From positions 1-48,127 of IMG/VR virus record IMGVR_UViG_3300020183_000131: a stretch of 48,127 nucleotides of DNA; one strand, 5' to 3'. A program made the position numbers and the translations under genes. Every line of letters starts with the position of its first letter. The stretch's first letter is position 1. A model generated the notes under the pieces. That model had not been told where the DNA came from. It did not search any database and saw nothing but the letters and a program-made list of their open reading frames with translations. This stretch comes from a virus. This document shows, in pieces, positions 24,267 through 32,189 of this stretch.

Positions 24267-24351
24267 TAGATAGCAGAAGGTAGAATATAGTTGATTATAC
24301 TGGCTACATAGTCAGTTGGGTCCCGCTAAATAGCCTGAAGAAGACTGCCAA

Positions 24352-24589
24352 ATGGCAAACACTGTTAAATTACGCAGATCAGCTACGTCTGGGTCTATCC
24401 CCACAACTGCGCAAATTGCCTTAGGGAAAGTTTCAATTAACACTTTTGATGGCAAGGTTTTTCTCAAAAAATGATGGTACGGAATCCATCGTAGAGGTTG
24501 GAGGTATAAGCTATACGATCAGTTCAACGGAAGAGTTTTCGTCTTTGATGTCAGATCGATCAAAGTTGCCAGTTTATCCAACAAGGTAA
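24352..24589 (+). pseudogene. fibre N-terminal gene broken by frameshift
   Basis: An ATG at 24352 opens MANTVKLRRSATSGSIPTTA...FDGKVFLKK, the same fibre-attachment N-terminus as its neighbours, then stops at TGA 24472-24474 after 40 residues. In the +1 frame the sequence continues naturally as NDGTESIVEVGG to a TAA at 24587-24589. The switch falls in a run of six A (24466-24471): one extra A explains it. It may be a decayed fibre remnant, a sequencing error or a slippage site for phase-variable expression. The complete product would be only about 78 residues. Confidence 0.65.
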
Positions 24590-24628
24590 ATATTACGATA
24601 CAATAATTATTAGATTATCATAGGGCTT

Positions 24629-24838
24629 ATGTATTGCGATAAAGCACAGTTAACCGCATTTATACAGGCTTATGCCATTGCCGTTAAAACTGAAAATCAA
24701 ATACTCATGGGATTAGCGGGTGATGCTATCAATAAACTGCTTGACACAATACAATTTGATGATAATAATGGAATAGATCAAGAAGCAAAACCTTCGAGCA
24801 GTAGGAAAAGAAAAATAACAGATGAAGAATTTCAGTAA
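24629..24838 (+). CDS. small hypothetical protein before lysis genes
   Basis: This 69-residue protein is helical (MYCDKAQLTAFIQAYAIAVKTENQILMGLAGDAINKLLDTI) with a charged Ser/Lys/Arg-rich tail. No membrane span is evident. It lies between fibre genes and two small membrane proteins. Short helical proteins here often appear as accessory tail or lysis proteins; I cannot go further. A GGTAGAATAAATAG element (about 24842-24855), similar to the candidate late motif, follows it. Confidence 0.5.
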   Translation: MYCDKAQLTAFIQAYAIAVKTENQILMGLAGDAINKLLDTIQFDDNNGIDQEAKPSSSRKRKITDEEFQ

Positions 24839-24869
24839 ATGAGGTAGAATAAATAGTCAACCAAATACC

Positions 24870-25094
24870 ATGAAAGAGTCTGAATCGCCCGTATTTGGGA
24901 TAATCGAGAACTCTGTACCAATTCTACTTGGTGCTGCTTGCATAGGTTTGGCGGGTTTATTTGTGCAAGTGGCGAAGCTTGACAGTCACATGTCCAGTGT
25001 TATTCGTGACATCCAGGAGCTAAAGGTTGATTCAAAGGATCGTATCAATGAGCTAGAAAGAAGGGTGCGAGATTTAGAAATGAAGAGACGTTGA
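24870..25094 (+). CDS. small membrane protein with coiled-coil tail
   Basis: This 74-residue protein has one transmembrane helix (about residues 15-36, SVPILLGAACIGLAGLFVQVA). A charged coiled-coil tail follows (VIRDIQELKVDSKDRINELERRVRDLEMKRR). The layout matches i-spanin or single-helix holin-like proteins of phages, and the endolysin gene is close downstream. Which of the two small membrane proteins is the holin cannot be decided from sequence alone. Confidence 0.65.
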   Translation: MKESESPVFGIIENSVPILLGAACIGLAGLFVQVAKLDSHMSSVIRDIQELKVDSKDRINELERRVRDLEMKRR

Positions 25095-25128
25095 TTGGTT
25101 GGCAAACTAAATCGATCGCATAAGGACC

Positions 25129-25314
25129 ATGGGCTTTTTTGCTTGGTTGCTTGAAAATCATACGGATGTGTTTGCTGTATTAATGACACTGCATGCAGCA
25201 GCGGTTGTTATTGTAAACATGACTCCAACTCCAAAAGATGATGAGGTCGCAGGGAAAATATACAAAGTAATTGAAATGGCTGCTGGTATTTTTACAAAGA
25301 TTGCGAAAAAATAG
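25129..25314 (+). CDS. putative holin
   Basis: This 61-residue protein has an N-terminal MGFFAWLLENHTDV, one hydrophobic helix (about 16-32) and then NMTPTPKDDEVAGKIYKVIEMAAGIFTKIAKK. The 'TPTPKDDE...GKIYK.IE..AG' segment resembles small phage proteins often annotated as holins. It has a good ribosome site (AAGGA) 5 bases before the ATG and lies directly before the endolysin. Holins time lysis by opening the inner membrane. Confidence 0.65.
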   Translation: MGFFAWLLENHTDVFAVLMTLHAAAVVIVNMTPTPKDDEVAGKIYKVIEMAAGIFTKIAKK

Positions 25315-25353
25315 GGAGACTATGCGGCATAACTGTCGCCTTGAGTTTCTGTC

Positions 25354-26502
25354 ATGTCAGCTCTTAACTGGCAAGATATTGCATTAATTGCAAAAGATTT
25401 GGGCGTAAAATATTACGATCTTCTGGCTGCGCAGTGGGCGTTGGAAAGCGGATATGGCAAGTATGAGTCCGGCAAGAATAATTTTTTTGGTTTAAAGGGT
25501 AAAGGAACTGTTAAAAGAACAAGAGAAGTATATAACGGTAAAGAGGTATTCATAGATGACGAATTCATGGATTTCGATACCCCCAAGGATTGCATTAAAT
25601 ATATTGCAGATAGGTGGTATAAGGATTATCAGGGTTACCAGGGTGTAGACAGAGCGGCCAATCGAGAGGCTGCGGCAATCGAACTTGAAAAGCAAGGTTA
25701 CGCCACTGATCCAGAGTATAGCAAATTACTAATTACATTAATGAAAGAGAACGCGCCGATTACGGCTGCGACTACAAAAGACACGCCAAGCAAGGGCATC
25801 AAGTTAAGGGATGCTGCTAAATATTATGAGGAGAAACCCCATCAGGTTGAGGCCTGGGACAGGCTGCAAGCAACCTTGACGGCTGATCAGATCAAGACCT
25901 TTGAAACTCTTTACAGGGGGAGCTTGGAGACGCCCGGAAAGAGCTCTAGCGAGTTCCCCTTGAAAGTTCCCTATTATTACCAAAGAAATAGTACAACGGG
26001 TCATGGCGAAAGAATGTGCCAATCCAGTTGTATCTCAATGGCAATAGAATATATTTTCCCCGAGGTAATCGATGGAGATGATGATAGCTGGTTGCTGGAG
26101 GTATTCAAGCATGGAGACACAGTTTCGCAAATTGCGCAAATGAAAGCTCTTAAAGCGAATGGCATTGAAAATGTAAAATTTTTGATGGATGGTTCAGAAA
26201 AAGATTTAATTAGGATTTTAGATAAGGGCTATCCTATTCCTGTTGGAATTTTGCATAAGGGATCTGTTGGGTCACCCAGTGGTGGTGGTCACTGGATTTT
26301 GCTGATTGGTTATAATAAAAAGTATTTCTATGTTCATGATCCATTTGGTGAATTGGATGTAATTAATGGTGGATATGTAAAAACGGATCCTAATGATGGA
26401 AAAAATCAAAAGTATACCAGAACCAATTTAATGAAGAGATGGTTGATCGCCAGTAAGTCTGATGGCTGGTATTATGATTTCTCACAAGCGAGATTAGTAT
26501 AA
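25354..26502 (+). CDS. bifunctional endolysin: glucosaminidase plus C39-like peptidase
   Basis: This 382-residue endolysin has two domains. Residues ~5-135 match the glucosaminidase (FlgJ-type) fold: QWALESGYGKYESGKNNFFGLKG with likely catalytic Glu31, and KDCIKYIADRWYKD. A linker follows. Residues ~200-382 form a papain-like C39-type peptidase: Cys in ERMCQSSCISMA (C222 or C226), His313 in GGGHWILLIGY and Asp329 in VHDPFGE. It would cut both glycan strands and peptide cross-links. No signal peptide is seen, so it needs a holin. Its stop overlaps the next start (TAATG). Confidence 0.9.
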   Translation: MSALNWQDIALIAKDLGVKYYDLLAAQWALESGYGKYESGKNNFFGLKGKGTVKRTREVYNGKEVFIDDEFMDFDTPKDCIKYIADRWYKDYQGYQGVDRAANREAAAIELEKQGYATDPEYSKLLITLMKENAPITAATTKDTPSKGIKLRDAAKYYEEKPHQVEAWDRLQATLTADQIKTFETLYRGSLETPGKSSSEFPLKVPYYYQRNSTTGHGERMCQSSCISMAIEYIFPEVIDGDDDSWLLEVFKHGDTVSQIAQMKALKANGIENVKFLMDGSEKDLIRILDKGYPIPVGILHKGSVGSPSGGGHWILLIGYNKKYFYVHDPFGELDVINGGYVKTDPNDGKNQKYTRTNLMKRWLIASKSDGWYYDFSQARLV

Positions 26503-26711
26503 TGACAAATCAACAAGTATTAATACCATTCCTGCCTGGATATATGTGGAATGGCGTTAATCTAGAATCGACCGGAGTTGCTCTTCCGCCAGCGCAGGTC
26601 ATTAATCCTGAAAATGGAGAAATACGTTATTACATCAAGCCGATTGGCTGGGTTTGTTCGGCATATATCCGCCGGAATGGAATTCTCTCATACCTGGAAA
26701 CACTTCATTAG
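26502..26711 (+). CDS. small hypothetical protein after endolysin
   Basis: This 69-residue protein (MTNQQVLIPFLPGYMWNGVNLESTGVALPPAQVINPENGEIRYYIKP) is coupled to the endolysin by a TAATG overlap. It is the last gene of the rightward late block and overlaps the last gene of the leftward replication block by 77 bases on the opposite strand. Both frames look protein-like, so this appears to be a genuine convergent overlap. Function unknown. Confidence 0.5.
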   Translation: MTNQQVLIPFLPGYMWNGVNLESTGVALPPAQVINPENGEIRYYIKPIGWVCSAYIRRNGILSYLETLH

Positions 26712-26823
26712 CAACCCAAGTTGTAAACCCTTCTGAAATTAAATAGGCTCTTTTGTCGGCAAGAGTATGATCGTTTACTTCTTCGGTGACTAGAACACCA
26801 GAACGGAATCCGCAAAGTCGCAT
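26635..26823 (-). CDS. small hypothetical protein, end of minus operon
   Basis: This protein of about 62 residues begins MRLCGFRSGVLVTEEVND when started at the ATG at 26823; a GTG at 26835 would add four residues and overlap the previous stop. It contains FTTWVANEVFPGMREF. It is the last of four coupled minus-strand genes that begin with the replication initiator. There is no known motif; the overlap with the convergent plus-strand gene is noted there. Confidence 0.5.
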   Translation of the reverse strand: MRLCGFRSGVLVTEEVNDHTLADKRAYLISEGFTTWVANEVFPGMREFHSGGYMPNKPSQSA

Positions 26824-26827
26824 TTTA

Positions 26828-27214
26828 TTAACCACGACTTGAATTTATTCTAGCATCTGCATCGTTAATCATGCCGTGAATATAGGATTGGATTCTGGAT
26901 TCTTTCCAATCATGATCATTAAAAAGGATATTTGCAATTATATTTAGATCGTTTTCATGATCTTGATTCCATTCGCCTTGAATGACGGCATCTTCAACAA
27001 CTAGATTAATTTGAGATAGAACATTTAATTCAGTGATTTCTTCTTGCTGTTCTATAATAGATGTCGCATGATTTATTCTGTTTTTATCTAACATCTTAAG
27101 AATAAGGAAACCTGTTTCCGAGTTAACAAAAATAAGCCAATCGGCTAATGCTTGTATAGCAGAAGTAATCAGATTACTTGAGGATGCAACCAATGTAAAT
27201 AGATAGCCTTTCAT
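26828..27214 (-). CDS. hypothetical protein in replication operon
   Basis: This 128-residue helical protein begins MKGYLFTLVASSSNLITSAIQ. A hydrophobic N-terminal half (LADWLIFVNSETGFLILKML) is followed by an acidic C-terminal half (EQQEEITELNVLSQINLVVEDAV). Its ATG lies one base after the helicase stop. It might be a helicase partner by position (for example a loader), but no AAA+ or loader motif is present, so that remains speculation. Confidence 0.5.
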   Translation of the reverse strand: MKGYLFTLVASSSNLITSAIQALADWLIFVNSETGFLILKMLDKNRINHATSIIEQQEEITELNVLSQINLVVEDAVIQGEWNQDHENDLNIIANILFNDHDWKESRIQSYIHGMINDADARINSSRG

Positions 27215-27215
27215 T

Positions 27216-28982
27216 TCATAGTCCCAATGAAACTCTTGGTTTGTTCATATCCTGAACCTGTATTCCAGTATCATCAGATTGAACGGATGCCGTTTCATAA
27301 TGCAGTGTAACTAAACTTTTACTGCAAAATCCTTTGACACTTTCAAGGATGCCGAGATCATAATTCCATACTGCTTGCCTTCCTCTAACCTTAGAATGCC
27401 ATACTTCTAGGGGTCTATGCTGATCCTTTTTATCATCACTTGATGGCTGCCTTCTGATAATCCAGGCGGCATGGGCAACGTGCGAGAGAGCGTCTGTTCC
27501 ACGGATTTCATTCAGTTGAGGCTCTTTATCGGATCCAAAGTTTTCGAGCCCGACCCTGTTGGTTTGAGCCAAAACAAATAGATCAACATCCAATTCCTTA
27601 GCTGCCGTCATAAGTTTATAAGCTCTATCCTCTAACATTGAACTTGGATTAGTTGTTGAACTACCTTTATGACGTGCTAAGGCATGGAAGTGATCAATTA
27701 CAATAGCACGAAGTTCTGGGTCTTTTGCTTTCATGCTGCGCATTGTATTAATGCATGCGTCAACACAAGCACCCCATGGTGCTTCAACTAAAATTTTGCC
27801 ACCTACTTTTTCTAATTCTTGAGCAACATATGCAACAATTTCTGCAACTTTATGTTGAGCCTTTGTTGCGCCAGGAAGTTCTAACTCACCAACAGTTACG
27901 TGGCCCAGTCCATTAGTTGTTGACCAATGTGGTTTAAAAGTGGCTTTACTAATGTTTGCAATGATTCGAGCTTCAATTGAGCGTGCATCAAGTTCTGCTG
28001 AGATAAATCCTACCTTTAAGCCGCCAAGACCGAGTGAGGATGCTATTTGAACGCCCAAGGCGGTTTTACCAACGCCTGTTCGAGCGGCAATAACCATTAG
28101 TCGGCCAGCCCTTGGCACACCGGGACGAGGCTTGGTGACACCACCTTCTATGTCCAAATCAAAGGCGGGAACTCCGGTCGGGATGGGTGCGTCTTGCTCT
28201 TTAGCGTTAAGGATATAATCGGCCCAGTTCAGTCGGCCATTTCCTGGATCACCTGCGATGGCTTCGGTAAGATCTACAATTTGGCCTTGATTCCCGATTG
28301 TTCCACTCAGCATGCCAATCCCTTCCATGATTCGTTTATGGACGAATTCATGCGCTGACTCTAAGTTTGGATCAGTCTTCAAGTATTGAGATGCTTGATA
28401 TAATGTATCTTTATAAAGAGATAATACTCGTTTTTGTTTTAAAATATCTAATGCTGTATTCCATTCTGAATCAGCATCGCCGAAAACACGCATAGCGGAA
28501 AGTGATGACAATTCAGAAATTGTTGTACAGAAATCAGAAAAGGGTACTTCTAATTCTTTTTGTGGTAAATTTTCGTAGCCTGTGATAAGACTTGTAGGAG
28601 AGATTATTTTTCCAGTGCGTTCACCGATAAAGGTGAGATCGATTTCTTTTGCGATTATGCGCAATACATTTATCGACCAAAGGCTTGGGGGAAGTTCTTG
28701 TCCATGACCAACGCCGAAGGCAGTTCTAAATTGTGACCACAATTCGCGTGCGACACCCGAGGCGCTACCTAGAACCCTGGACAGAACTATAGATTCTTGT
28801 GTTTGAGTTTCATCTCGGTCGGCGATAGTCGATGGTTGTAGTTTCTCGACAATCCGAACAGTCGACATAACAGTATTGACTGCATCTTTATTAACTTTGG
28901 TTACCTTGCCGTTTTCAATTTGAAGCAGAGCAAGCTCGGCTGCCTTATTGATGTAATAGGGAAGATTAGAGTCAGGGTTCAT
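27216..28982 (-). CDS. dnaB: replicative DNA helicase, DnaB-type
   Basis: This protein is about 588 residues. The C-terminal RecA-like ATPase domain has a Walker A ARTGVGKT (about residues 300-308), the Walker B-like LRAIVIDHFHAL, a DnaB-type motif LFVLAQTNR and an EIRGTDALSHVAHAAWIIRR segment like the DnaB H3/H4 region. The N-terminal ~270 residues are helical and poorly conserved. I choose the ATG at 28982, which overlaps the upstream initiator-like gene by 11 bases; a TTG at 29048 is in frame but would overlap far more. It unwinds the fork together with the phage primase encoded at 38313. Confidence 0.9.
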   Translation of the reverse strand: MNPDSNLPYYINKAAELALLQIENGKVTKVNKDAVNTVMSTVRIVEKLQPSTIADRDETQTQESIVLSRVLGSASGVARELWSQFRTAFGVGHGQELPPSLWSINVLRIIAKEIDLTFIGERTGKIISPTSLITGYENLPQKELEVPFSDFCTTISELSSLSAMRVFGDADSEWNTALDILKQKRVLSLYKDTLYQASQYLKTDPNLESAHEFVHKRIMEGIGMLSGTIGNQGQIVDLTEAIAGDPGNGRLNWADYILNAKEQDAPIPTGVPAFDLDIEGGVTKPRPGVPRAGRLMVIAARTGVGKTALGVQIASSLGLGGLKVGFISAELDARSIEARIIANISKATFKPHWSTTNGLGHVTVGELELPGATKAQHKVAEIVAYVAQELEKVGGKILVEAPWGACVDACINTMRSMKAKDPELRAIVIDHFHALARHKGSSTTNPSSMLEDRAYKLMTAAKELDVDLFVLAQTNRVGLENFGSDKEPQLNEIRGTDALSHVAHAAWIIRRQPSSDDKKDQHRPLEVWHSKVRGRQAVWNYDLGILESVKGFCSKSLVTLHYETASVQSDDTGIQVQDMNKPRVSLGL

Positions 28983-29937
28983 TTTGAGCAGTTTCCTGGT
29001 TAAAAATGGTTTCAGAGAATTTGTCGATTTCCGCTTGCCATTTATCAATTTCTAATTGATTTCTTCTGGCTTTAGCAAGATCAAGTCTATATTTCAAGTT
29101 AGCCAATTCGTTATTAAAAGTTTCTTTTGTTTCCTTTAGTAGGACTTGTTGGGCTTCATCGTTTACCAATCCAAGATCGTAAAATTTTTGCACATTGCCT
29201 CTTTTTTTCTCCTGTACTTTACCTGATCCAAATATCCCTTCATATGAACGATTGGTACATTCTTTTACCCACCAATCATCTTTATTTAAACCTTTACAAA
29301 TTATTTTAATAAAACCTTCGACATCATTTTTATCATAATTAAGGTTAGACATATGACTGACTAGTGCTTGCCAGCGATCATTTCCAAAACTATTTAAGCT
29401 ACTATATGTGTCAGGTTTATAAAAATTCCAGCTATCGATACAACGTTGTCGATCATTTTCGGTGGGTCGTTGTACTGTTGAGACTGGGGTTGTTTTTTTA
29501 GGCTTCTCTTCAACTTTTACAATCTCTTCTTTATGTAAAGCGATTTCACTTACCTCAATATGCCTAATTTGACTACGTGATGTTAAAATTTTTCTTTCGC
29601 TGTCGAGTTTTTTTGAGCTGTAAGCAATATAAGGATCTTTTAAGATTGCGATGCCCTCGTCGGAAATCTCAAGAAATCCTTGAGATATGAGTTGACCGAG
29701 GCAGTTTTTCCGCGCCTTGGTTTGGCAGTCGAGTTCGATCTCGCAATCTTTCCAGGTGTAGTCGGGACTACCCTCCTTGAGAGATGCGAGCCAAAGCCAG
29801 AGCAGTCGAGCCTGCTTGGAGAGGGAGCTGTTGCAAACGATTTCGCGGATTGGAGCCCGGACCCAACCGTTTTTGTAATCCCACGGACGATGGACCGAAT
29901 GGAGCGGACCGGAAGGCACTGAAGGTGCGTCGTTCAT
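28972..29937 (-). CDS. replication initiator-like protein, wHTH N-terminus
   Basis: This 321-residue protein is the first gene of the minus-strand operon and is read away from the iteron array. Residues ~15-110 look like a winged-helix domain (NSSLSKQARLLWLWLASLKEG, WKDCEIELDCQTKARKNCLGQLISQGFLEI), as in phage replication proteins of the O / helix-turn-helix replisome-organiser type. The middle is Lys/Thr/Pro-rich, and the end is a long charged helix. Position next to the helicase and directly beside the candidate origin supports an initiator role. The start is the ATG at 29937; a TTG precedes it. Confidence 0.7.
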   Translation of the reverse strand: MNDAPSVPSGPLHSVHRPWDYKNGWVRAPIREIVCNSSLSKQARLLWLWLASLKEGSPDYTWKDCEIELDCQTKARKNCLGQLISQGFLEISDEGIAILKDPYIAYSSKKLDSERKILTSRSQIRHIEVSEIALHKEEIVKVEEKPKKTTPVSTVQRPTENDRQRCIDSWNFYKPDTYSSLNSFGNDRWQALVSHMSNLNYDKNDVEGFIKIICKGLNKDDWWVKECTNRSYEGIFGSGKVQEKKRGNVQKFYDLGLVNDEAQQVLLKETKETFNNELANLKYRLDLAKARRNQLEIDKWQAEIDKFSETIFNQETAQNEP

Positions 29938-29940
29938 CAA

Positions 29941-30181
29941 CGTGTTTTGACCTGACAGAACATAGGGACGGTGTCAACCCCTGCCGCTCACAGCATATGG
30001 ATTTTCATCGGGGGTTACCTGAGGAAAGGTTGCTTCAGGGAAGGTTTGGGGTTGTCTTAGGCAACCTTTGGGGGTGGTCTCAGGAAACCCAAGGGGGGTT
30101 GTCTTAGGCAACCCCATCCTTAGATATATATATACTAGATTAAAAAAGATTAAGAAGACTCTTATCATCATCATTAGTCTT
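29941..30181. other. candidate phage replication origin
   Basis: This 240-base gene-free gap lies between divergent operons (initiator-helicase leftward, recombination genes rightward). It holds five 17-bp iterons (30013-30113) followed by an AT-rich tract with alternating TA (about 30121-30150), which could serve as the DNA-unwinding element. The arrangement iterons plus AT-rich DNA beside an initiator gene is the classical theta-origin layout (compare the lambda ori next to gene O). It must also contain the promoters of both operons. Confidence 0.65.
30013..30113 (+). repeat. five 17-bp iterons, consensus GGTTGTCTTAGGNAACC
   Basis: Units start at 30013, 30028, 30050, 30073 and 30097. The third and fifth are identical (GGTTGTCTTAGGCAACC); the others are GGTTACCTGAGGAAAGG, GGTTGCTTCAGGGAAGG and GGTGGTCTCAGGAAACC. 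Each is itself an imperfect palindrome (GGTTG...CAACC). Spacing is about 15-24 bases and three of the intervals are near two helical turns, as expected for sites bound cooperatively by an initiator dimer. Confidence 0.8.
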
Positions 30182-30583
30182 ATGCGCGAACCGGAAGAAA
30201 AAGTCCCCAAAAGCAGGCTTCTGTACAAAACCGAGGAGGCGTGGCTGAATGCCCAGGAGAGCAAGCGCCGCTACTGCCGGAGGTACCATGAGCAGCACCG
30301 GAAGGAGCTCTACGAGAAGAACAGGCGCCGCAAAGCTGCCAAGGCTGCTGTGGCACGACGGAAGAGGCAGCGGATCAAAAATCGATTCGATGCGGTCAAC
30401 GAGGAGTTCGGCAAGGTAGTAATCCGACTGAACTTCGAGCTTTTGATGAGCCAGACAGCGATCTTCGACCTACTGGGTGGGCTGATCTCATCTCAGGACA
30501 TTGCAAAGATTTGCAAACGCGAGCAACAAAGACTCCATAGACTGCGGGAAGCAAAAGCCAAACGCAATGCAAAACGCCATTGA
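30182..30583 (+). CDS. basic helical protein, possible DNA-binding
   Basis: This 133-residue, highly basic protein begins MREPEEKVPKSRLLYKTEEAW. It has a long Arg/Lys-rich helix (KSRRYCRRYHEQHRKEL-like region at about residues 27-65), a short hydrophobic middle (FELLMSQTAIFDLLGGLISS) and another basic helix at the end. The frame is open upstream through the iterons, but the ATG at 30182 just after the AT-rich tract is the sensible start. First gene of the rightward operon; it overlaps the annealing-protein gene by 17 bases. Function unknown. Confidence 0.6.
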   Translation: MREPEEKVPKSRLLYKTEEAWLNAQESKRRYCRRYHEQHRKELYEKNRRRKAAKAAVARRKRQRIKNRFDAVNEEFGKVVIRLNFELLMSQTAIFDLLGGLISSQDIAKICKREQQRLHRLREAKAKRNAKRH

Positions 30584-31247
30584 GATCCCAAACTTGAGCG
30601 GGATTGCCACCAAGGACCTTGTTGAGCAGATTGGGTCTGGCAGCTTCAAGGCCAGTTACATCAACTGGTCTCGCACCATGAACCTCCTTAGAATGCACGC
30701 CCCAGGTTGGATGTGCGAAACGGTGTTTTCCACAGATGGTGGCCTGGTTCATCAGGCACCAGTTGGCGGTTACCTTCTGATCCGCTATCGCCACGTTTCC
30801 GGATTCACCACGCCCGAGGTTCCGCAGGCGATCATGGACCATCGGAATAATTCGATACCTTTTGAGAAGATCACTTCTCGAGACGTGACAGACACGCAGC
30901 GCAGGGGTGCTTGCCTGGTTGCCGCTATGCAATTCGGACTGGCATATGAATTATGGGCAAAGATGCCCCTGGAAAGCGGGTATGCCGTAGAGGAGTCGCG
31001 AGAGGTCCCTGTAAGCCCCTCCAAGGCCCCTGCGAACGATGTCTCGCCTAAACGCTCGACCAAGAAGAAACAGACCTCTGAGGCCGATTTCCGCGAGCTG
31101 GCGGCAGAGAAGGGGCTTTGCACTGAAGCCATCGATGCTCTCGTCGCCCGAATTGCTGGAAAATTTGACATCGGCGTTGACACCCTTAAATCAAAGGACG
31201 AGTCTTGGGTTGAGACTGAAAACTCTAAATTTCAAGAAACGTATTGA
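30567..31247 (+). CDS. single-strand annealing protein, DUF1071/Sak3-like
   Basis: This is a 226-residue protein. Residues ~32-140 show the DUF1071/Sak3 annealing-protein pattern: INWSRTMNLLRMHAPGW, GGYLLIRYRHVSG, then MDHRNNSIPFEKITSRDVTDTQRRGACLVAAMQFGLAYELWAKMPLE. This compares with 'MD..n..i....it..din...mR.lvkaiA.hGLGly.w'. The rest is a Lys/Ser/Pro-rich linker and a small helical end (FRELAAEKGLCTEAIDALVARIAG). An SSB, a RecE/Cas4-like exonuclease and RusA lie downstream, which together make a plausible Red-like recombination set. Confidence 0.65.
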   Translation: MQNAIEIPNLSGIATKDLVEQIGSGSFKASYINWSRTMNLLRMHAPGWMCETVFSTDGGLVHQAPVGGYLLIRYRHVSGFTTPEVPQAIMDHRNNSIPFEKITSRDVTDTQRRGACLVAAMQFGLAYELWAKMPLESGYAVEESREVPVSPSKAPANDVSPKRSTKKKQTSEADFRELAAEKGLCTEAIDALVARIAGKFDIGVDTLKSKDESWVETENSKFQETY

Positions 31248-31312
31248 CGATCTCGCCCTGAATCTCGCCAGGTTCTTTGATGGGACTATTGTTGAGATCT
31301 GCAATCTTAATT

Positions 31313-31335
31313 AAGGGGGGTTGACGCCCCCTTTT
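31313..31335 (+). terminator. rho-independent terminator
   Basis: AAGGGGG-GTTGACG-CCCCCTT with following T residues gives a strong hairpin after the annealing-protein gene. The loop contains a TTGACG that could be the -35 of the next promoter. Confidence 0.8.
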
Positions 31336-31348
31336 CTTTGCATATCAT
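31321..31348 (+). promoter_or_regulatory. candidate sigma-70 promoter for sigma gene
   Basis: TTGACG (31321-31326) and TATCAT (31343-31348) are separated by 16 bases and lie just before the sigma-factor ATG at 31371. The -35 falls inside the loop of the preceding terminator. If used, the start site would be near 31355 with a very short leader. Confidence 0.4.
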
Positions 31349-31370
31349 TGTTTCGTTGAATGAAAACAGT

Positions 31371-32159
31371 ATGTCTTCGAGCGATGACAGTTTGCTCTTT
31401 TGGCTCAATAATGCCGGACGGTTTCATGTGTTATCGCAAAATGAAGTCATTAGGCTCTCCCGAGATATTCATGAGCACGGCGAAGATTCGCGTAAAGGTC
31501 AAAGAGCAATAAAAAAACTTGTCAATCATAATTTAAAATTGATCCCGATCATCACAAAAAGAATACTCGCACCAAGAAAGCTGTTTAAATTTGGAGATTC
31601 TCATACAATTGATCTTTTGCAGGCTGGTGTATTTGGTCTGTATCGTGCTGCAGTGCTTTATGACTATCGTCGTGGTTACAGGTTTAGTACTTATGCCCAT
31701 GGATGGATATATCAAAACGTTCAAAGACATCTCTATAGTCTGACATCACTCATCTACGTGCCAGAACAGTACCATAGAGATCAAAAATATTTAACGGATA
31801 TTAAATACATGACTGAAAAGCGCGAGCAACGCCCTCAGTACTACGAACGTTCACTAATGGCGCAAAACGCTCTCAGTCCTGCCTTGTCGCTTTACGCAAG
31901 AATTTCCGAAGACGAAGAAATCGAAAGACACGACCTGGCTTTACAGACCAATAAACTCGAGCCGATTGACTCTATTGAAGATATTTTCAATCTTTCTGAA
32001 CTAGAAATTGATCCTGTTCATAAAGACATCGTCGTTCAGGTTTGTTGTTATAATGCCCGGATCATTGATCTTGCTAATAAATATCAGATGAATAGACATG
32101 AAATAAGGACAATTATGAATTCTACGCTTGGCAAGCTCAAAACTGCAATGAGCACATAG
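31371..32159 (+). CDS. RNA polymerase sigma-70 family factor 1
   Basis: This sigma factor of about 262 residues would redirect host RNA polymerase. Region 2 is clear: VNHNLKLIPIITKR, then DLLQAGVFGLYRAAVLYDYRRGYRFSTYAHGWIYQNVQRHL (about residues 80-121), with the core-binding DLLQAG and the -10 reading FSTYA..WI. The C-terminal ~35 residues (ARIIDLANKYQMNRHEIRTIMNSTLGKL) form a region-4-like helix-turn-helix for -35 recognition. I choose the ATG at 31371 over an upstream TTG at 31338. A second, different sigma gene lies at 37674. Confidence 0.85.
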   Translation: MSSSDDSLLFWLNNAGRFHVLSQNEVIRLSRDIHEHGEDSRKGQRAIKKLVNHNLKLIPIITKRILAPRKLFKFGDSHTIDLLQAGVFGLYRAAVLYDYRRGYRFSTYAHGWIYQNVQRHLYSLTSLIYVPEQYHRDQKYLTDIKYMTEKREQRPQYYERSLMAQNALSPALSLYARISEDEEIERHDLALQTNKLEPIDSIEDIFNLSELEIDPVHKDIVVQVCCYNARIIDLANKYQMNRHEIRTIMNSTLGKLKTAMST

Positions 32160-32189
32160 ACTGAAGTGTACATCACAGGGACCCCACCC

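Noticed and set aside
29680-30107. Open frames across the initiator start and iterons on both strands
   Set aside because: They run through the initiator gene or the repeats and have low-complexity products; the intergenic origin reading explains the DNA better.
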